Numbered from the stretch's first letter, positions 48,963 through 59,782 are shown. The stretch: DNA of 64,000 nt from Mycosarcoma maydis (GCF_000328475.2 NC_026478.1:930001-994000); one strand, 5' to 3'. Made by a program: numbers and translations. The notes: generated by a model not told the origin, from the letters alone.

Positions 48963-51659
48963 CTAATCAAGCAACTGCTTGGAGTAAATCTCGTATGCCA
49001 TACGTCTGCGTAGATACGGCATGTTCTGCTGACCAAAGTTCCACTCGTACTCGTCATCCTCGTCGGTATCATCGGCTTGAGCACCAAGACTCAGCTTACC
49101 AGCGCCTTCGTCCAGGCTTTCACCGATCCACGCAATCCGAGGCGCATCGAGTGGTATGCGCGTATGTGGATCGCGACGGCTGATCTGTTCCAACGTCTGG
49201 GCTGCAAACACACCGCAGTCGTAGCCATTCTCCTGCTGAGGACTGTCATCGCTAAATAAATCCGTCCAGCCCCGCAGATCGATTTCCTTGTTCTTCTTAT
49301 CGCGTGCTTCCTCGATGAGATAGGTGCGCATCAGCGTGAAGGCGCTCCTGTTGGGTGTACCGAGCGAGTCGTAGTACTCAAAGCGGTGCTTGCGCATGTT
49401 GATAGCGCCGCATACCCAGTGTCGGTTACCGAGGTTGATGGGGAAAAGGATGATATCCTTGGAGAAAATGTCGATGCGACGCGTCCAGCGCTTGACCCCA
49501 TCAAAGCCTTTGTTCTTCAAGTTTGTCCAGAAGAAGGACGAGAAGAAATGAACGCGCCAAAATGCATCCAACGACTCGTCATACGGACGTTTACATTGGC
49601 TTTTGTCGCCCTTGCCGATTGCTTTGTGGGAAATGCGAGGCTCGGCAGGTGCATCCTTGAGCGCTGCCATTGCTTCCATTCGCTTCTTTTCCGCCTCGTT
49701 AGCACGGTTGAGGATGAGCGCGCCGTAGAAATTGATGACCTCGTCATTGAGCCACTGCTTGGGGCGCAACTTCTGCACGTCAGTGTCAGAGACGCCTGCA
49801 CCCGTGATCTCAGACACAACGCCACGTTTGCTAAAGACGCAAGTAGCTGCCTCTTCTCGTTCTGGACCGAGCGTGTCTGGCAGTTGCTTCCTACCAAGGA
49901 TGCCTCTGAGTCTCCTCAATTTGGCCCTCTGCTCTCTCTTGAGTCTCTCGGCCTCGAGCAGCTTGGCGGGTGGAAGCGGCAGAACCGCAGTCTCGGCATC
50001 GCGTTGTCTCTGTCGCAAAAATTTCTGCGTCAGTTGATCGAGAAAGTCGGTCTGAGAGGCCATTTTGGCATTGTCTTCCGCGACGATCTTGTGCACTTTG
50101 CGTGCCTTGGCAGCGAGCTCGTAGAACTGCTTGGATGGCAGCAGCGGTTTACGTCGTGATAGGCGAACTTGGTTGATGCGTTCAAGCGCACGTTCGATGT
50201 TGCGCTTGACGGAAAGTCGATTGTGCCGTCCGACGACTTGCAAGTGCTGCTTCTCGTAGATCGGAGCACGTTTCCGGTATGCAGAGTCGAGCGCCATGCT
50301 TGAACTTGCCGACAAAGAGAGGTTTGACAAGTTGCTGCTGAAGGATGAAGACCGGTCGCGTCCATGAGGCCGCTCGAGTGGGAGTGGCGTGGAGTTTTGC
50401 GGCACGCTCCGACGGCTGGGCTGGACGAAGTGACTCTGGCGACCTATGCTGCGAATTGTCTCTGTTGCAGACGTGTCGATAAGCTCAAAGCTGTTGTCTG
50501 CTGGTTCAGAGTCGGTCCGAGACTTGGCTTGAGTTGCTTGACGGTATTCGCGCCAAGATTTGTGCGCCATTGGGCCGGCCAGAGATTTTCTCGATTGAAC
50601 AGGGTTTGACAGCTCTGCAAGTCTGTTTTGAGAGGCCAGAGATGCGAGAGCAACATCTGAGTTGAGGCGCGGCGTAGAGTTGACCAGAGAGATGTCGTTT
50701 TCTTTGTCAGGATCCTCGGCAGCGGAGTCGCCATCTTCCGAATCAGACACCAGATCGACAATGGCGGCAGCATTTTGCTCGGTAGCAGCTGCGTCCATCT
50801 CGACCTCTGACGGAAGAGCGGCGTCTTGAGCAGCGTGGGAAACTTGCGCACTGGAGGGATGTGACTCTTCTCTGTTGAGCGATCTGGACCAGTCTAAGAG
50901 GCCTTCTACGCGCTCGCCAGCTTCGGCAGTCGCAGCGACCTGGATTTTATCTAGGTCTGCATCGGTAGGAACAGGCTGATTTGAGCTGGCAGCATCGTTC
51001 TCAGCCGGTTGCTCATATTGTGAGTCTGCGATGGGCATCTCGTCTTGAACGGGCACTTGGTCTGGAGCGGTCGTCCCTGTTGTTTCTGATACGGATGCAA
51101 GGTTGGTCGGTTTGGTTGTGATGGTTGCACTGGGCGAAGGAGAGGCATACTGAATTTGCTGTTCAGCCGCTTCTTCCAATGAGGTGGCAGGATCAGTGAT
51201 CACTGCAGATGCTATTGAGGGTGATGAATCGAGGCAGGTGCGGCCAAGTGGGTCACGAATAGCACCTTCTTGCAAAGCGAGAAGGACCGAGGCATCTTGT
51301 TTGGTAGCTGATGCTGTCGATGGAAGAACTTTGGAGGGAGTGAGATCCAGAAAGCCACTCGCAGCGGTCGAAGACGGTGATGCTGTGTCTGAAGTCATAG
51401 GGGTGGATGACGCGAGCCGAAGTGGGCCGTACAAGTCTGCTGGTGAGCTGGTCTTTTGACGTTTGCGGGATGGAGAAAAGGCAGAAAAGAAAGTGGAGAT
51501 GTGCTTTCTCAGCGATTTGGTGGGTTTCGAGCTCGAAGATGCGGTACTGGAAGAGAGCGAGCTTGTTTCGAGCATGCCTGTGTTGGCGAATGAAGACAAA
51601 GATGCCCCTGATGTCTGAACCAGCGTATCAAACGCCGAGCGGCCTCGTTTCTGCGGCAT
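48963..51659 (-). CDS. ULP1: SUMO-specific cysteine protease Ulp1
   Basis: A single exon encodes 898 residues. The first 600 are Ser/Ala/Gln-rich and likely disordered, with basic stretches (SPSRKRQKTSSP near residue 65) that could direct nuclear-pore localisation as in yeast. The C48 peptidase domain is C-terminal: LNDEVINFYGALILNR, then FFWTNLKNKGFDGVKRWTR and DIILFPINLGNRHWVCGAI with His747, Asp764 in YYDSLG, Gln809 and Cys815 in PQQENGYDCGVF. The Gln-to-Cys spacing of six equals that in yeast Ulp1. It matures SUMO and removes it from targets. The end (RRRMAYEIYSKQLLD) includes an acidic insert DDTDEDDEYEW. Divergent from the ECD gene. Confidence 0.94.
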   Translation of the reverse strand: MPQKRGRSAFDTLVQTSGASLSSFANTGMLETSSLSSSTASSSSKPTKSLRKHISTFFSAFSPSRKRQKTSSPADLYGPLRLASSTPMTSDTASPSSTAASGFLDLTPSKVLPSTASATKQDASVLLALQEGAIRDPLGRTCLDSSPSIASAVITDPATSLEEAAEQQIQYASPSPSATITTKPTNLASVSETTGTTAPDQVPVQDEMPIADSQYEQPAENDAASSNQPVPTDADLDKIQVAATAEAGERVEGLLDWSRSLNREESHPSSAQVSHAAQDAALPSEVEMDAAATEQNAAAIVDLVSDSEDGDSAAEDPDKENDISLVNSTPRLNSDVALASLASQNRLAELSNPVQSRKSLAGPMAHKSWREYRQATQAKSRTDSEPADNSFELIDTSATETIRSIGRQSHFVQPSRRSVPQNSTPLPLERPHGRDRSSSFSSNLSNLSLSASSSMALDSAYRKRAPIYEKQHLQVVGRHNRLSVKRNIERALERINQVRLSRRKPLLPSKQFYELAAKARKVHKIVAEDNAKMASQTDFLDQLTQKFLRQRQRDAETAVLPLPPAKLLEAERLKREQRAKLRRLRGILGRKQLPDTLGPEREEAATCVFSKRGVVSEITGAGVSDTDVQKLRPKQWLNDEVINFYGALILNRANEAEKKRMEAMAALKDAPAEPRISHKAIGKGDKSQCKRPYDESLDAFWRVHFFSSFFWTNLKNKGFDGVKRWTRRIDIFSKDIILFPINLGNRHWVCGAINMRKHRFEYYDSLGTPNRSAFTLMRTYLIEEARDKKNKEIDLRGWTDLFSDDSPQQENGYDCGVFAAQTLEQISRRDPHTRIPLDAPRIAWIGESLDEGAGKLSLGAQADDTDEDDEYEWNFGQQNMPYLRRRMAYEIYSKQLLD

Positions 51660-52323
51660 CTCGCGCCGCGTTGATAATGCTAATAGTCCTGTGCTGAGGG
51701 AGACGGTGGTAGCAGCATTCGTCTCGGAACCTGAACAGCTTGAGCTGGACTAGTCGAAGCAAAGCCTGTATGTGGGTGATCTTACCACCGCTTTCAGCCA
51801 AAAGTGCAGAGCGGCGAGGATGCGAGGAGTACGAATGCGCGCTATGAGAAGATGATGATGGTAAGGAGAGTCGAGAAAGTGTAGAAAGCACCAAAGCCGT
51901 GCCAAAGCCTTTGCACGTTGGAGAGTGACAAAAACGCCCAACGCCTTACTCACGACTGTAAATGCGGAATTCGGTGGTGCAGTCGGAATTTCAAATCAAA
52001 TCGCGCTTTGCCCACCGCTTCACGCTTCACGCTTGGTGCTTGGTGCTTGTTCTACGCAGATGTCAAACTCACGACTGCTCTTCGGATTCACGATTCTGTA
52101 CCAGGAAAGAAAAGAAAAAAAGGGGGAAAAATTCCAACGAGAAAAAAGGCTACAAAAATGTCGTGAGTAAGTGGAGGGAAACTTGAGAATTTGAGCTTCT
52201 TCTCGAGTCCAACACTCACTCACTACACTTACGACTCTGACTCACTCTCGACAGCTCTTTCTTACGTGTACAGCTCGACGTTCCTTACCGCCACATATCT
52301 AGGAGAAGGGTCATGCTACGATC
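51660..52323. promoter_or_regulatory. Divergent promoter region of ULP1 and ECD
   Basis: No gene seen. It contains ACTCACGACTG (51949), AACTCACGACTG (52068), GGATTCACGATTCTG (52084), a 7-bp-periodic mini-repeat at 52021-52048 and an A-rich run around 52100-52160. Confidence 0.45.
52021..52048. repeat. Short 7-bp-periodic repeat
   Basis: Four heptamers in a row: CACGCTT twice, then GGTGCTT twice. The period matches the larger arrays but the sequence is different. Confidence 0.8.
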
Positions 52324-55257
52324 ATGTCGTTTGAACCTCATCAGCAGGATGGTGCGCTGCCGTTCTCCGACGTGACAGGTCTGCTCGCTGCCGCTGCAGG
52401 TGCTGAGAAACAGCAAGCCCTCGTGGCCCGCATCTTGGTGCCTCCTGAAGCGATCTCTGCCCCTTCCAGCTCATTCGATCACTTTGCACGCCTTTCGAGC
52501 ATAGCTACACAGCTTAGGGAGTTCTTTGGCGAGCATACTAGATGCAGTGACCACCTCGATGGCCAAGACTATATTTGGCACAAGGAGCCGCCTTCCATTT
52601 CGGTCGTATGTCCTTCCTCATCCTCCCGTGTCTCTACCTCGAGCGCCTCGACGCAGCTACCGCCACATATTCTCTTACATCTGCGCACAGGGGGAGAGTG
52701 CATCGAAGACGAATGGTTTGCAACGCATCTTCTGATCCGAGCATCATCGCACTTTGTCCACTATCAATTGTGTATCAATGTGGAAGACGAGGACGGTCAG
52801 TTCCTTCTCATTGAAGCTGCAGACTACCTTCCAGAATGGGTTACTCCGGAAGCAGTGGAGAATCGAGTGTGGATTTTCGACGGCCATCTGCATCTGATCT
52901 CACCGCACCACAATGACAGGGATGATGCGCCTTTATCGACTTGTCGAGCTGTTGAGCTTGTTAGCGACAGTTGCATCCTGACCCGGGCCTCTGACGACGT
53001 CGAAGCAGCTGCCTTTGCTCGAGCTTTCGAGTTCCCGTCTGCTGCCAAACAGCATCATCACCGAACGCTTGCCTACCTGCCACAACGCATCGCAAGAGTG
53101 CTTGCGGTCGAACCACAGCTTATAGCCAATTGCGTCACTTCAATACAGTCTCGAGACGTCGTCAGTTGTCGCTCTGCATCCAGACTCGTGCATTTCGCAC
53201 CACCTTTGCAGGATTCGGTTAGGTCCGCATCGAGCAACGTATCTGTCCACGACAATGACGCCCATGTCGCACTGTATTCGGTGCGAATGACACGCCATCT
53301 TTACGCACAGTTACTCTACGACCGCTTCTTCCCACCACGTCAGCTTGGTGTCGATTGGCAGGCAGCCGTGGAGAAATATCGACTTCGACTGCATTCGCTG
53401 AATTCTTGTTCGGACTCCAAGGCCAAGGAAAAGATTGAGGATGAAACACAAGTGCAGGCCGAGCTACACCAAGGACGATGGCGCGATCTTGGAGCCAAGA
53501 TCTGGTGCGGTATGGAAATGTCATACACCGACTCACTCGCACGTCGCGCGAGCACAAAGCCACGCCCCATGGCTTCATCAGCCTCAACGATACCCGCACA
53601 AGAGTATCAAGCGCTCATAGAATCACTGAACAAGCTTGGATATTTCCAGGACGAGATCGAGGATAGTGCAAAGTGGAAGCAGCTACAAGCCAAAGCGCTT
53701 GCACAGTATTTTGAGCGATCAGAAGTGCAAGTTGGTGGCCAATCCAACAAGCACGACGCTTTGCTCTGCGATACAGTTGATCACATTCTTCAGCAAGCCA
53801 GTGCCGACACATCATTGGTCAAGTCGTTACCATCTAATGCTACTCTCGATATGCTCAGAGAGGCAGAGGACGACGACTCTTGGCTGCAGCTCGGTCCAGA
53901 CGACGTCGATACTATCCTGCACGGCAAACTTGGCTCCTCCAACGACGGCTCGCGCGTTGTCGATGAGCAAGACACGTTTAAGCGTCTAGGAGCGTTCAAC
54001 AGCAAGATGGCAGAATTCGTCCAAACCAAATCCGACGTGCGCGGCGCTGTGTTTGCGGATGAGGTGGATGCAGACGATTTGCAAGTGGACGATGACGAGC
54101 TGTTGTTCGAAGACCTTGACGAGGACGAGCAGGAAGAGAGCATTCGACGCCAGGTGCAGGAGAGGATGCGAACGTGCGGGCATGAAGCCAAGAGACAGCT
54201 TGTGGAACGCTTGATTCCACGCATGTCGGAGCACGAGTGGACGCGTAAACCAGCTATGAATGCTCAATCCGGACGCGGTGCTGACGAGCAAAACGAAGGC
54301 GCTCACAATTTTCTTGCATCCATTGATCGGATGGCTGCTGAGCGAACTACGGCTACGCGTGCAGCTGCACAGCAAAAGCCGCAAACCACCGTGGCGATGC
54401 GTCAAGATAACCACCTTTCTGCGGCTCACGCTGAGCTAAGTCGTCGTCTCGCCTCGCAGTACATGCGTGAGACGTCGATGCTTCTCTCCTCGCATGCGCA
54501 CCATCAGTTCGACGGGGCTTCCGACTCGGACGACGAAGAGCTGGAGCAGGAAACTTCACCCGAAATCCGACGCCAGCGCGCCGAGGAATACGATATCGAT
54601 CCTGACGACCTAGTGACAACAGCAGCGGATGCAGCCATGGAGGCCGGTTGGGAGGATATTGGCGAGCCAGCGGAGCTAGACGAAGAGACGGAGGTGGGCA
54701 ACCTGTTGGAGTATGCCCGAATCAGCCTTGGGCTGACGAAAGAGCAGTATCAGCAAATTCTCGACGAGAGGCAGAGCAAAGGCAAATTTGTACCCGCTAC
54801 ACCGACAGCAAAGAAAGACACGCAGTCAGACGACAAATCTACCACACCAGCTGCATTGAAACTCGACACGTTCGAAGACGTTATGGCTGCCATGGAAGAT
54901 CGGCTGCATCAGCTACAGACCACTACGCATGACTCTCGTATTACGGAATCCTCAAAACTCGCCCCGAAATCCGAACAAGATCCAGCTGCAGTCAACGATG
55001 TTGACCAAGACAAAGAGCTCCTAGCGCACCTTGTCAAGTCTGGTTCAGATCTTCCATCGTCCCTACTCCCACATCTCGGCGACGCCGATCACGCAGACAC
55101 CATTCAGGCCGAGCAGATGCAAGCCTTTCTGCGCTCGTTCCAAGCTCAGGCATCAACCACCGGTCCGCAGTCCGGCTCTGGACCAGTGGACGTCCTCATG
55201 CGTCGATTCGGACTCGGCAGCTTACCCGCTGATCAAGATCCGCACTTCTCCCGATAA
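52324..55257 (+). CDS. Ecdysoneless/SGT1 family protein (ECD)
   Basis: A single exon encodes 977 residues. The conserved N-terminal half contains DYIWHKEPPSISVV, then DEWFATHLLIRASSHF and VENRVWIFDGHLHLISP, and the block MTRHLYAQLLYDRFFPPRQL from Met322, which define the family (PF07093). Its members act in the cell cycle, transcription and pre-mRNA splicing, binding Prp8 in animals; the fission yeast protein is called Sgt1 but is unrelated to the Hsp90 co-chaperone. The C-terminal half is acidic (DEVDADDLQVDDDELLFEDL) and low-complexity, as usual. LVTTAADAAMEAGWEDIGE and GNLLEYARISLGLTKEQY may be short binding helices. Convergent with the ankyrin-DIL gene, 128 bp away. Confidence 0.9.
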   Translation: MSFEPHQQDGALPFSDVTGLLAAAAGAEKQQALVARILVPPEAISAPSSSFDHFARLSSIATQLREFFGEHTRCSDHLDGQDYIWHKEPPSISVVCPSSSSRVSTSSASTQLPPHILLHLRTGGECIEDEWFATHLLIRASSHFVHYQLCINVEDEDGQFLLIEAADYLPEWVTPEAVENRVWIFDGHLHLISPHHNDRDDAPLSTCRAVELVSDSCILTRASDDVEAAAFARAFEFPSAAKQHHHRTLAYLPQRIARVLAVEPQLIANCVTSIQSRDVVSCRSASRLVHFAPPLQDSVRSASSNVSVHDNDAHVALYSVRMTRHLYAQLLYDRFFPPRQLGVDWQAAVEKYRLRLHSLNSCSDSKAKEKIEDETQVQAELHQGRWRDLGAKIWCGMEMSYTDSLARRASTKPRPMASSASTIPAQEYQALIESLNKLGYFQDEIEDSAKWKQLQAKALAQYFERSEVQVGGQSNKHDALLCDTVDHILQQASADTSLVKSLPSNATLDMLREAEDDDSWLQLGPDDVDTILHGKLGSSNDGSRVVDEQDTFKRLGAFNSKMAEFVQTKSDVRGAVFADEVDADDLQVDDDELLFEDLDEDEQEESIRRQVQERMRTCGHEAKRQLVERLIPRMSEHEWTRKPAMNAQSGRGADEQNEGAHNFLASIDRMAAERTTATRAAAQQKPQTTVAMRQDNHLSAAHAELSRRLASQYMRETSMLLSSHAHHQFDGASDSDDEELEQETSPEIRRQRAEEYDIDPDDLVTTAADAAMEAGWEDIGEPAELDEETEVGNLLEYARISLGLTKEQYQQILDERQSKGKFVPATPTAKKDTQSDDKSTTPAALKLDTFEDVMAAMEDRLHQLQTTTHDSRITESSKLAPKSEQDPAAVNDVDQDKELLAHLVKSGSDLPSSLLPHLGDADHADTIQAEQMQAFLRSFQAQASTTGPQSGSGPVDVLMRRFGLGSLPADQDPHFSR

Positions 55258-55385
55258 CACCCTTGTCCAAATCTTGGTTGAATCTCACTCGTTATCACGC
55301 ATCCACATCCAAGAAACACCAACGAAAAAAAATTATTCAAGAAAACAAAAACCCGAGATCAAGTCACAAGTGGCATCTCTCTGGA

Positions 55386-58300
55386 TCATGAAAAGAGCGA
55401 AGACTTGAGCGTGTCCTTTCGATACGGACCGGGGGTCGTGACATCATGCTCGTGCTGATCAGCCACGAAGCCTCGGGGCATCGAGAGCTGCATGCGCGTT
55501 CCAAACTCGTCAGCTTGCCAGCTCGTATCGCCATCTGCTGAGCCGGGTAGACGAGCGAGCGATTCCTTCTTGGGCGACTGCAGGATCGAGTTTTCCCTGG
55601 GTGGGATGATGATTCTGCTCGACCTTGGCAATCCGCTTGCCTCTATTGGAGAAGCCAGAGTTGTGAAGGGGAGGTGTTCGTCAGAAGTGTGGTCAGCAAG
55701 GAGGATATTTTTCGATCTATCACTGTGAGTGGGCGCTAGTGCAGCAGCAGCTTTGAGCATCGCATCGATCCGATCCAGCATACCCTCCGGTAGGAGTGGT
55801 ACGGGCGACCAGTATCCGCCAGCCGCAAACCCTTTGCCTTGTGGAAACAGGCTGCTGGCTCGACTGACGCCGGATGCATCGGTGCGCGAAGACGTCTCGC
55901 TTGTCATTTCTTCGTCTTGAGCGCCGTCCAGTTGTTGACCAGCAATGTCGGCGTTGTTGGATCGGAGATGACAGATTGACGCACTCGACGCGATCGACGA
56001 GCGACGTGAACTGGTTGTGGACCCAGGATTGCTCGAAGGCGAATCGCCGTTGACGCTACGCACCGATGGTGTGCCCGTCCCAGTAAAATGGCCTCTTCCA
56101 AATCCAAATGCATCACCTGGTGTAACGATGAGCGCATTGCGTCGAGACGGTAGTGCAAAGGGCAGCATCTCGCGGCTATTCAACAGGCCATCCCCCTTTG
56201 CTGGCGAGGGTGGAGCGCTTCCACCACCAGCGCCGCCGTCGTCGTGAATGCCCAGAGGCGGTCCAGCGGCAGTCCATGGTGGGACATAGTCCGACATTCC
56301 CTTGCCCGGAGCGAAAAGTCCGTCGATCATGGCTTGAGCCGAGCGCGCGATTGACTCTGCCACCGTGAGCGGTTCTTGGTCGTGTCCACGTGACAGCTTT
56401 GCCGTGCCGTTGCTGTTGATGCTGACATCACCTTGCTCTCCGAGACCAATTGGAAGCATGCCATTGTCATCATCCTCAATCTCGTCATCGTCGTCATCTT
56501 GATCGTCTTGCCTACCATTCTCCTGATCCAAGGACTGGGATTTCGACTCAGGGTTCGAATAATCCTCCTGCTTTGCTGTCCCCGATCGCTGGTGATGCGA
56601 GTTCGGGTTCTTCAACCTCCTCTTGCTGTGCTGAACCGCCCTTGCGTCCAGCCTCGCCTGCCTGGCCTGATCGTCCTGCCTCCTCTTCCAATCGATAATT
56701 AGTTGATCCAGATACTGCAAACACTCTTCACTCATCCTCGTCTCGCCCACTTCGTACCGATAATCCTTGACCACCCTCCTCATCTGTACAGGTGTCAACG
56801 CTTTCAGCCCTTGCATGGTTAAAATCAGCCCATCGAACTCTTGCAACGAGCTCTGGCACTGCAACCACGAGATGAGCTGCGACAAGGGAGACAGATGCGC
56901 ATGAACGATTCCGAGCGGTAAGGCGTTGGAACGAGCCCAGTCTTCGATGGCGCTGACATTCATACGGATCTGAATGGCACGAGAACGGCACAAGTAGCGC
57001 TTGCGGGAGATAACGCGGTTAAAAAGTTCGCAGCCGACCCAGAAAAAGATCTGAGAGAACGCTTGAATGATGATGGCGGGGTTGATTTCGTAAAACTGCA
57101 GCACTTGAAGGGTCGACGAGAGCAAGGAGCTGATGGTTCGAGGCGAGGGAGCGGCGAGAAGGTCGGTTGCAGAGGTGTTGTAGGAGACTTGGCGGATAGC
57201 GCGGAACGAGTCGCCGAGACCTCCTTTGCGTGGAGAACTGTCGCTACCGCTGATGCCGCCAGTACGAAATCCGGAATGGCCAATGGTGGAAGAGCCGAAA
57301 GAGTTCGATGGACGACCGTTGCCAATGGAAGGGGATGTCGACAGCCACGTTGCTTCTGGTGTAATGCTGCCAGGATTTGGGGACGGGGCATCGTCCCTAC
57401 GACCATTACCAAAAAGCTGGCTGAGCGAGCCACGATTGTTGGGACTTGAAGCCATGCCCTGCGAAAGCGATCCACCGTGCCCAATCCCTTTGACGCTTCC
57501 CGCCAACGTCTTGATGAACTTCCATTCGCCCTCGAAGCGCACCTCTTCGAATCCAGGAATGGCCTCATGATCCAACATGGCTGCATCCAACACCTTATCA
57601 ATCCTCCGCTCGGCGTCTCGGATGATAAACACAAAGATTTCGTTGAGCAAGTCGGCGAGCAAGCTACGGTACTCTTTGACCGACTTGGAATTGCGCAGCG
57701 TCCGATCTTTGTCCATGTAGTAGTAGAGAAGGCAGCAGTTGGAGAGCCAAAAGGCGAGATGGGTCATGTCGGTCGGGTTCGAGTAGATGACACCTTCGAT
57801 TCGGTCGATTGCGCCGAGGAAGAGCTCTTCCAGTAGATCCTCGTCTTGCAGGCAACAGGCGTATCGGGCGCAGAGAAAGACAACGTTTGCGGGAGCGGCG
57901 CGCGATGTCCAGGGAGCGCGGACAGGCTTGATGTTGGTAATCAACAAGTCAAGCAGTGGTTCGAGGTCGGCGGTTCCGAAGACGAGCATCTGGTCGTGGC
58001 GGACCCTTTTCCAGTCGAATTCGACCGAGAGAAGATCAGCGCCGACTTCAGCAGCACCACAACCCGAGGCCAGATCTGCATGAGCTGTCTTTGCAGCAGC
58101 AGCTCCTCTTCTTCTACGACGCGCAAAGGTGTTGGAGGAACCTGTATGCTCATCGACACCAGAGGCAGACGACGTATCGGCGGTGCTAGGTTCGCCGATC
58201 AGCGTGTTCAGGTCGAGTTCGAGGAGAGTGGCGATATCGGCGAGCGCAATCCTGCGAGTATCGCTGAGTTCCTTTTGTCGATTCTTTTGCTCGGCGAGAT

Positions 58301-59363
58301 GGGCTCGCTCGTAGCGTCCGACGAGTCTCCTTTGTGTGAGCTGCGAGCTGGTTCTCGAGTGGCCAGGTCTGAAGGCGCTTGCTGAAGATGATGGTAACGG
58401 ACTTCGCTGTGGGCGTATCGGGCTGGTGTTGTTGCTCTGACGTTCGCTGTCCGAAGGGGAGGGCTGCTTTTGGCAGTCGGGTGAGGTATCAAGATAGAGA
58501 CTATTGAGGCGCTGAGCGGCCAATTGCTGGACAGAGATGTATCGCTGATGCTCATAGATGAGATCAGCAATGGCTTCCTGCTCTGTAGAAGCAGGTTTAG
58601 CTGAGAGGATCGAGCCGGTCTGATCTGCGCCAATCGGCGTGGAGAAAGCTGCTTCCGGCGCTGCCGACAGGATAAAGTCTTCGCATGTGGTGCCCTTTGT
58701 GCTCTTTGCATCGATGTTTGCGCCACGGTCGAGCAAGAAGCTGGTCAGAGGCAAGTTGGAACTGTTGATGGCCCACATAAGAGGAGTCCAGCCGCATGCA
58801 TCCCTCTCGTCGATCTCTGCACCATTGATTACAAGCATGGTGACGGCATCAATGTGGCCGGCGCATGTGGCTAGCACGACCGGGCCTGTGCCTTCTTCGT
58901 CCCGAATCTGATCAAAAGCAATCTTGGGTCTGCCACTGGAGGCTGTGCCGGACTGTGAGATGATCTGCCGCGCTTCAGCTCTCGAGTCAAGGAGCCAGGA
59001 GAGCATGTCGGTGTCTCCATTGCTGGCAGCACGCAGCAGCGCCTTGGTCAGTTTGGTGCGTTTGAGTTGAAGATCAAGAGAGGCGGAGCGGGCAATGCGC
59101 TTGAGAAGGTCGAGGGATGGGCAAAGTTCCAAGATGGGATCTTGAACCACGCTGAGGTCCAAGTCGGCAGCAGCTGCAGCAGCTGCAGCAGCGGCAGAAG
59201 CGGTGGTGGTAGCAGCAGTAGGAATATCAGTTGCAGGAGCCGTCGTATCTTTGTGATGGCTGAGCTCGCTCTGGTGAGACATTGACGCCTGCGGCACAAG
59301 GCTGGTTGTAGCTGCCGCTGCCGCTGTCGTTGCCGTTGCCGCTGAGTCATCGAAAGCTGACAT
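55386..59363 (-). CDS. Ankyrin-repeat and DIL (dilute) domain protein
   Basis: A single exon encodes 1325 residues from the ATG at 59363; the frame is open to a TTG at 59408. After a Thr/Ala-rich head with a poly-Ala run come ankyrin repeats (about 105-225), including ALLRAASNGDTDMLSWLL, then GTGPVVLATCAGHIDAVTML and GWTPLMWAINSSNLPLTSFL. The DIL domain follows (about 455-930), with LVFGTADLEPLLDLLITNIK, LAFWLSNCCLLYYYM and IIIQAFSQIFFWVGCELFNR, as in class V myosin tails. There is no motor domain. Fungi have such stand-alone ankyrin-DIL proteins; their role is poorly known. The DIL part could bind membrane cargo or vesicle adaptors. A long disordered tail with acidic DDQDDDDDEIEDDD ends the protein. 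Confidence 0.9.
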   Translation of the reverse strand: MSAFDDSAATATTAAAAATTSLVPQASMSHQSELSHHKDTTAPATDIPTAATTTASAAAAAAAAAADLDLSVVQDPILELCPSLDLLKRIARSASLDLQLKRTKLTKALLRAASNGDTDMLSWLLDSRAEARQIISQSGTASSGRPKIAFDQIRDEEGTGPVVLATCAGHIDAVTMLVINGAEIDERDACGWTPLMWAINSSNLPLTSFLLDRGANIDAKSTKGTTCEDFILSAAPEAAFSTPIGADQTGSILSAKPASTEQEAIADLIYEHQRYISVQQLAAQRLNSLYLDTSPDCQKQPSPSDSERQSNNTSPIRPQRSPLPSSSASAFRPGHSRTSSQLTQRRLVGRYERAHLAEQKNRQKELSDTRRIALADIATLLELDLNTLIGEPSTADTSSASGVDEHTGSSNTFARRRRRGAAAAKTAHADLASGCGAAEVGADLLSVEFDWKRVRHDQMLVFGTADLEPLLDLLITNIKPVRAPWTSRAAPANVVFLCARYACCLQDEDLLEELFLGAIDRIEGVIYSNPTDMTHLAFWLSNCCLLYYYMDKDRTLRNSKSVKEYRSLLADLLNEIFVFIIRDAERRIDKVLDAAMLDHEAIPGFEEVRFEGEWKFIKTLAGSVKGIGHGGSLSQGMASSPNNRGSLSQLFGNGRRDDAPSPNPGSITPEATWLSTSPSIGNGRPSNSFGSSTIGHSGFRTGGISGSDSSPRKGGLGDSFRAIRQVSYNTSATDLLAAPSPRTISSLLSSTLQVLQFYEINPAIIIQAFSQIFFWVGCELFNRVISRKRYLCRSRAIQIRMNVSAIEDWARSNALPLGIVHAHLSPLSQLISWLQCQSSLQEFDGLILTMQGLKALTPVQMRRVVKDYRYEVGETRMSEECLQYLDQLIIDWKRRQDDQARQARLDARAVQHSKRRLKNPNSHHQRSGTAKQEDYSNPESKSQSLDQENGRQDDQDDDDDEIEDDDNGMLPIGLGEQGDVSINSNGTAKLSRGHDQEPLTVAESIARSAQAMIDGLFAPGKGMSDYVPPWTAAGPPLGIHDDGGAGGGSAPPSPAKGDGLLNSREMLPFALPSRRNALIVTPGDAFGFGRGHFTGTGTPSVRSVNGDSPSSNPGSTTSSRRSSIASSASICHLRSNNADIAGQQLDGAQDEEMTSETSSRTDASGVSRASSLFPQGKGFAAGGYWSPVPLLPEGMLDRIDAMLKAAAALAPTHSDRSKNILLADHTSDEHLPFTTLASPIEASGLPRSSRIIIPPRENSILQSPKKESLARLPGSADGDTSWQADEFGTRMQLSMPRGFVADQHEHDVTTPGPYRKDTLKSSLFS

Positions 59364-59782
59364 GGTCGACGTGATGATGGTTTGCAGAACGGTGTGGCGG
59401 AGAAGCAACGGAGCTGTTCTATCGAGTTTGGATCATATTGAGCTGATGCGGGAATTTGAGAGGGGTGCTTGTACAAGCGCTACTCGGTTAAAGGCGCTAG
59501 CAAGGGCCACTTGACGAAAGCGATGGCGAGGTTGATCAAGTCGATGAAAGACGGATAGGGCGGAATGAAACCTGGCAGATACACGGTCCAAAGGAGCTTA
59601 ACCCGCTGTGTGATAGGGCCTGCGATGGTACACATAACGTGTGAATCACGAATGGCAGCAAACACGGGAAACACTCACGATTCACGATTCACGAATCATG
59701 ATTATTGACGCAAGGCCGTGGACGATTTTGGGTTTGGGATGTGTTGTTCTCTCCTCCGAGCTGCACTCACGAGCGTGACTTG

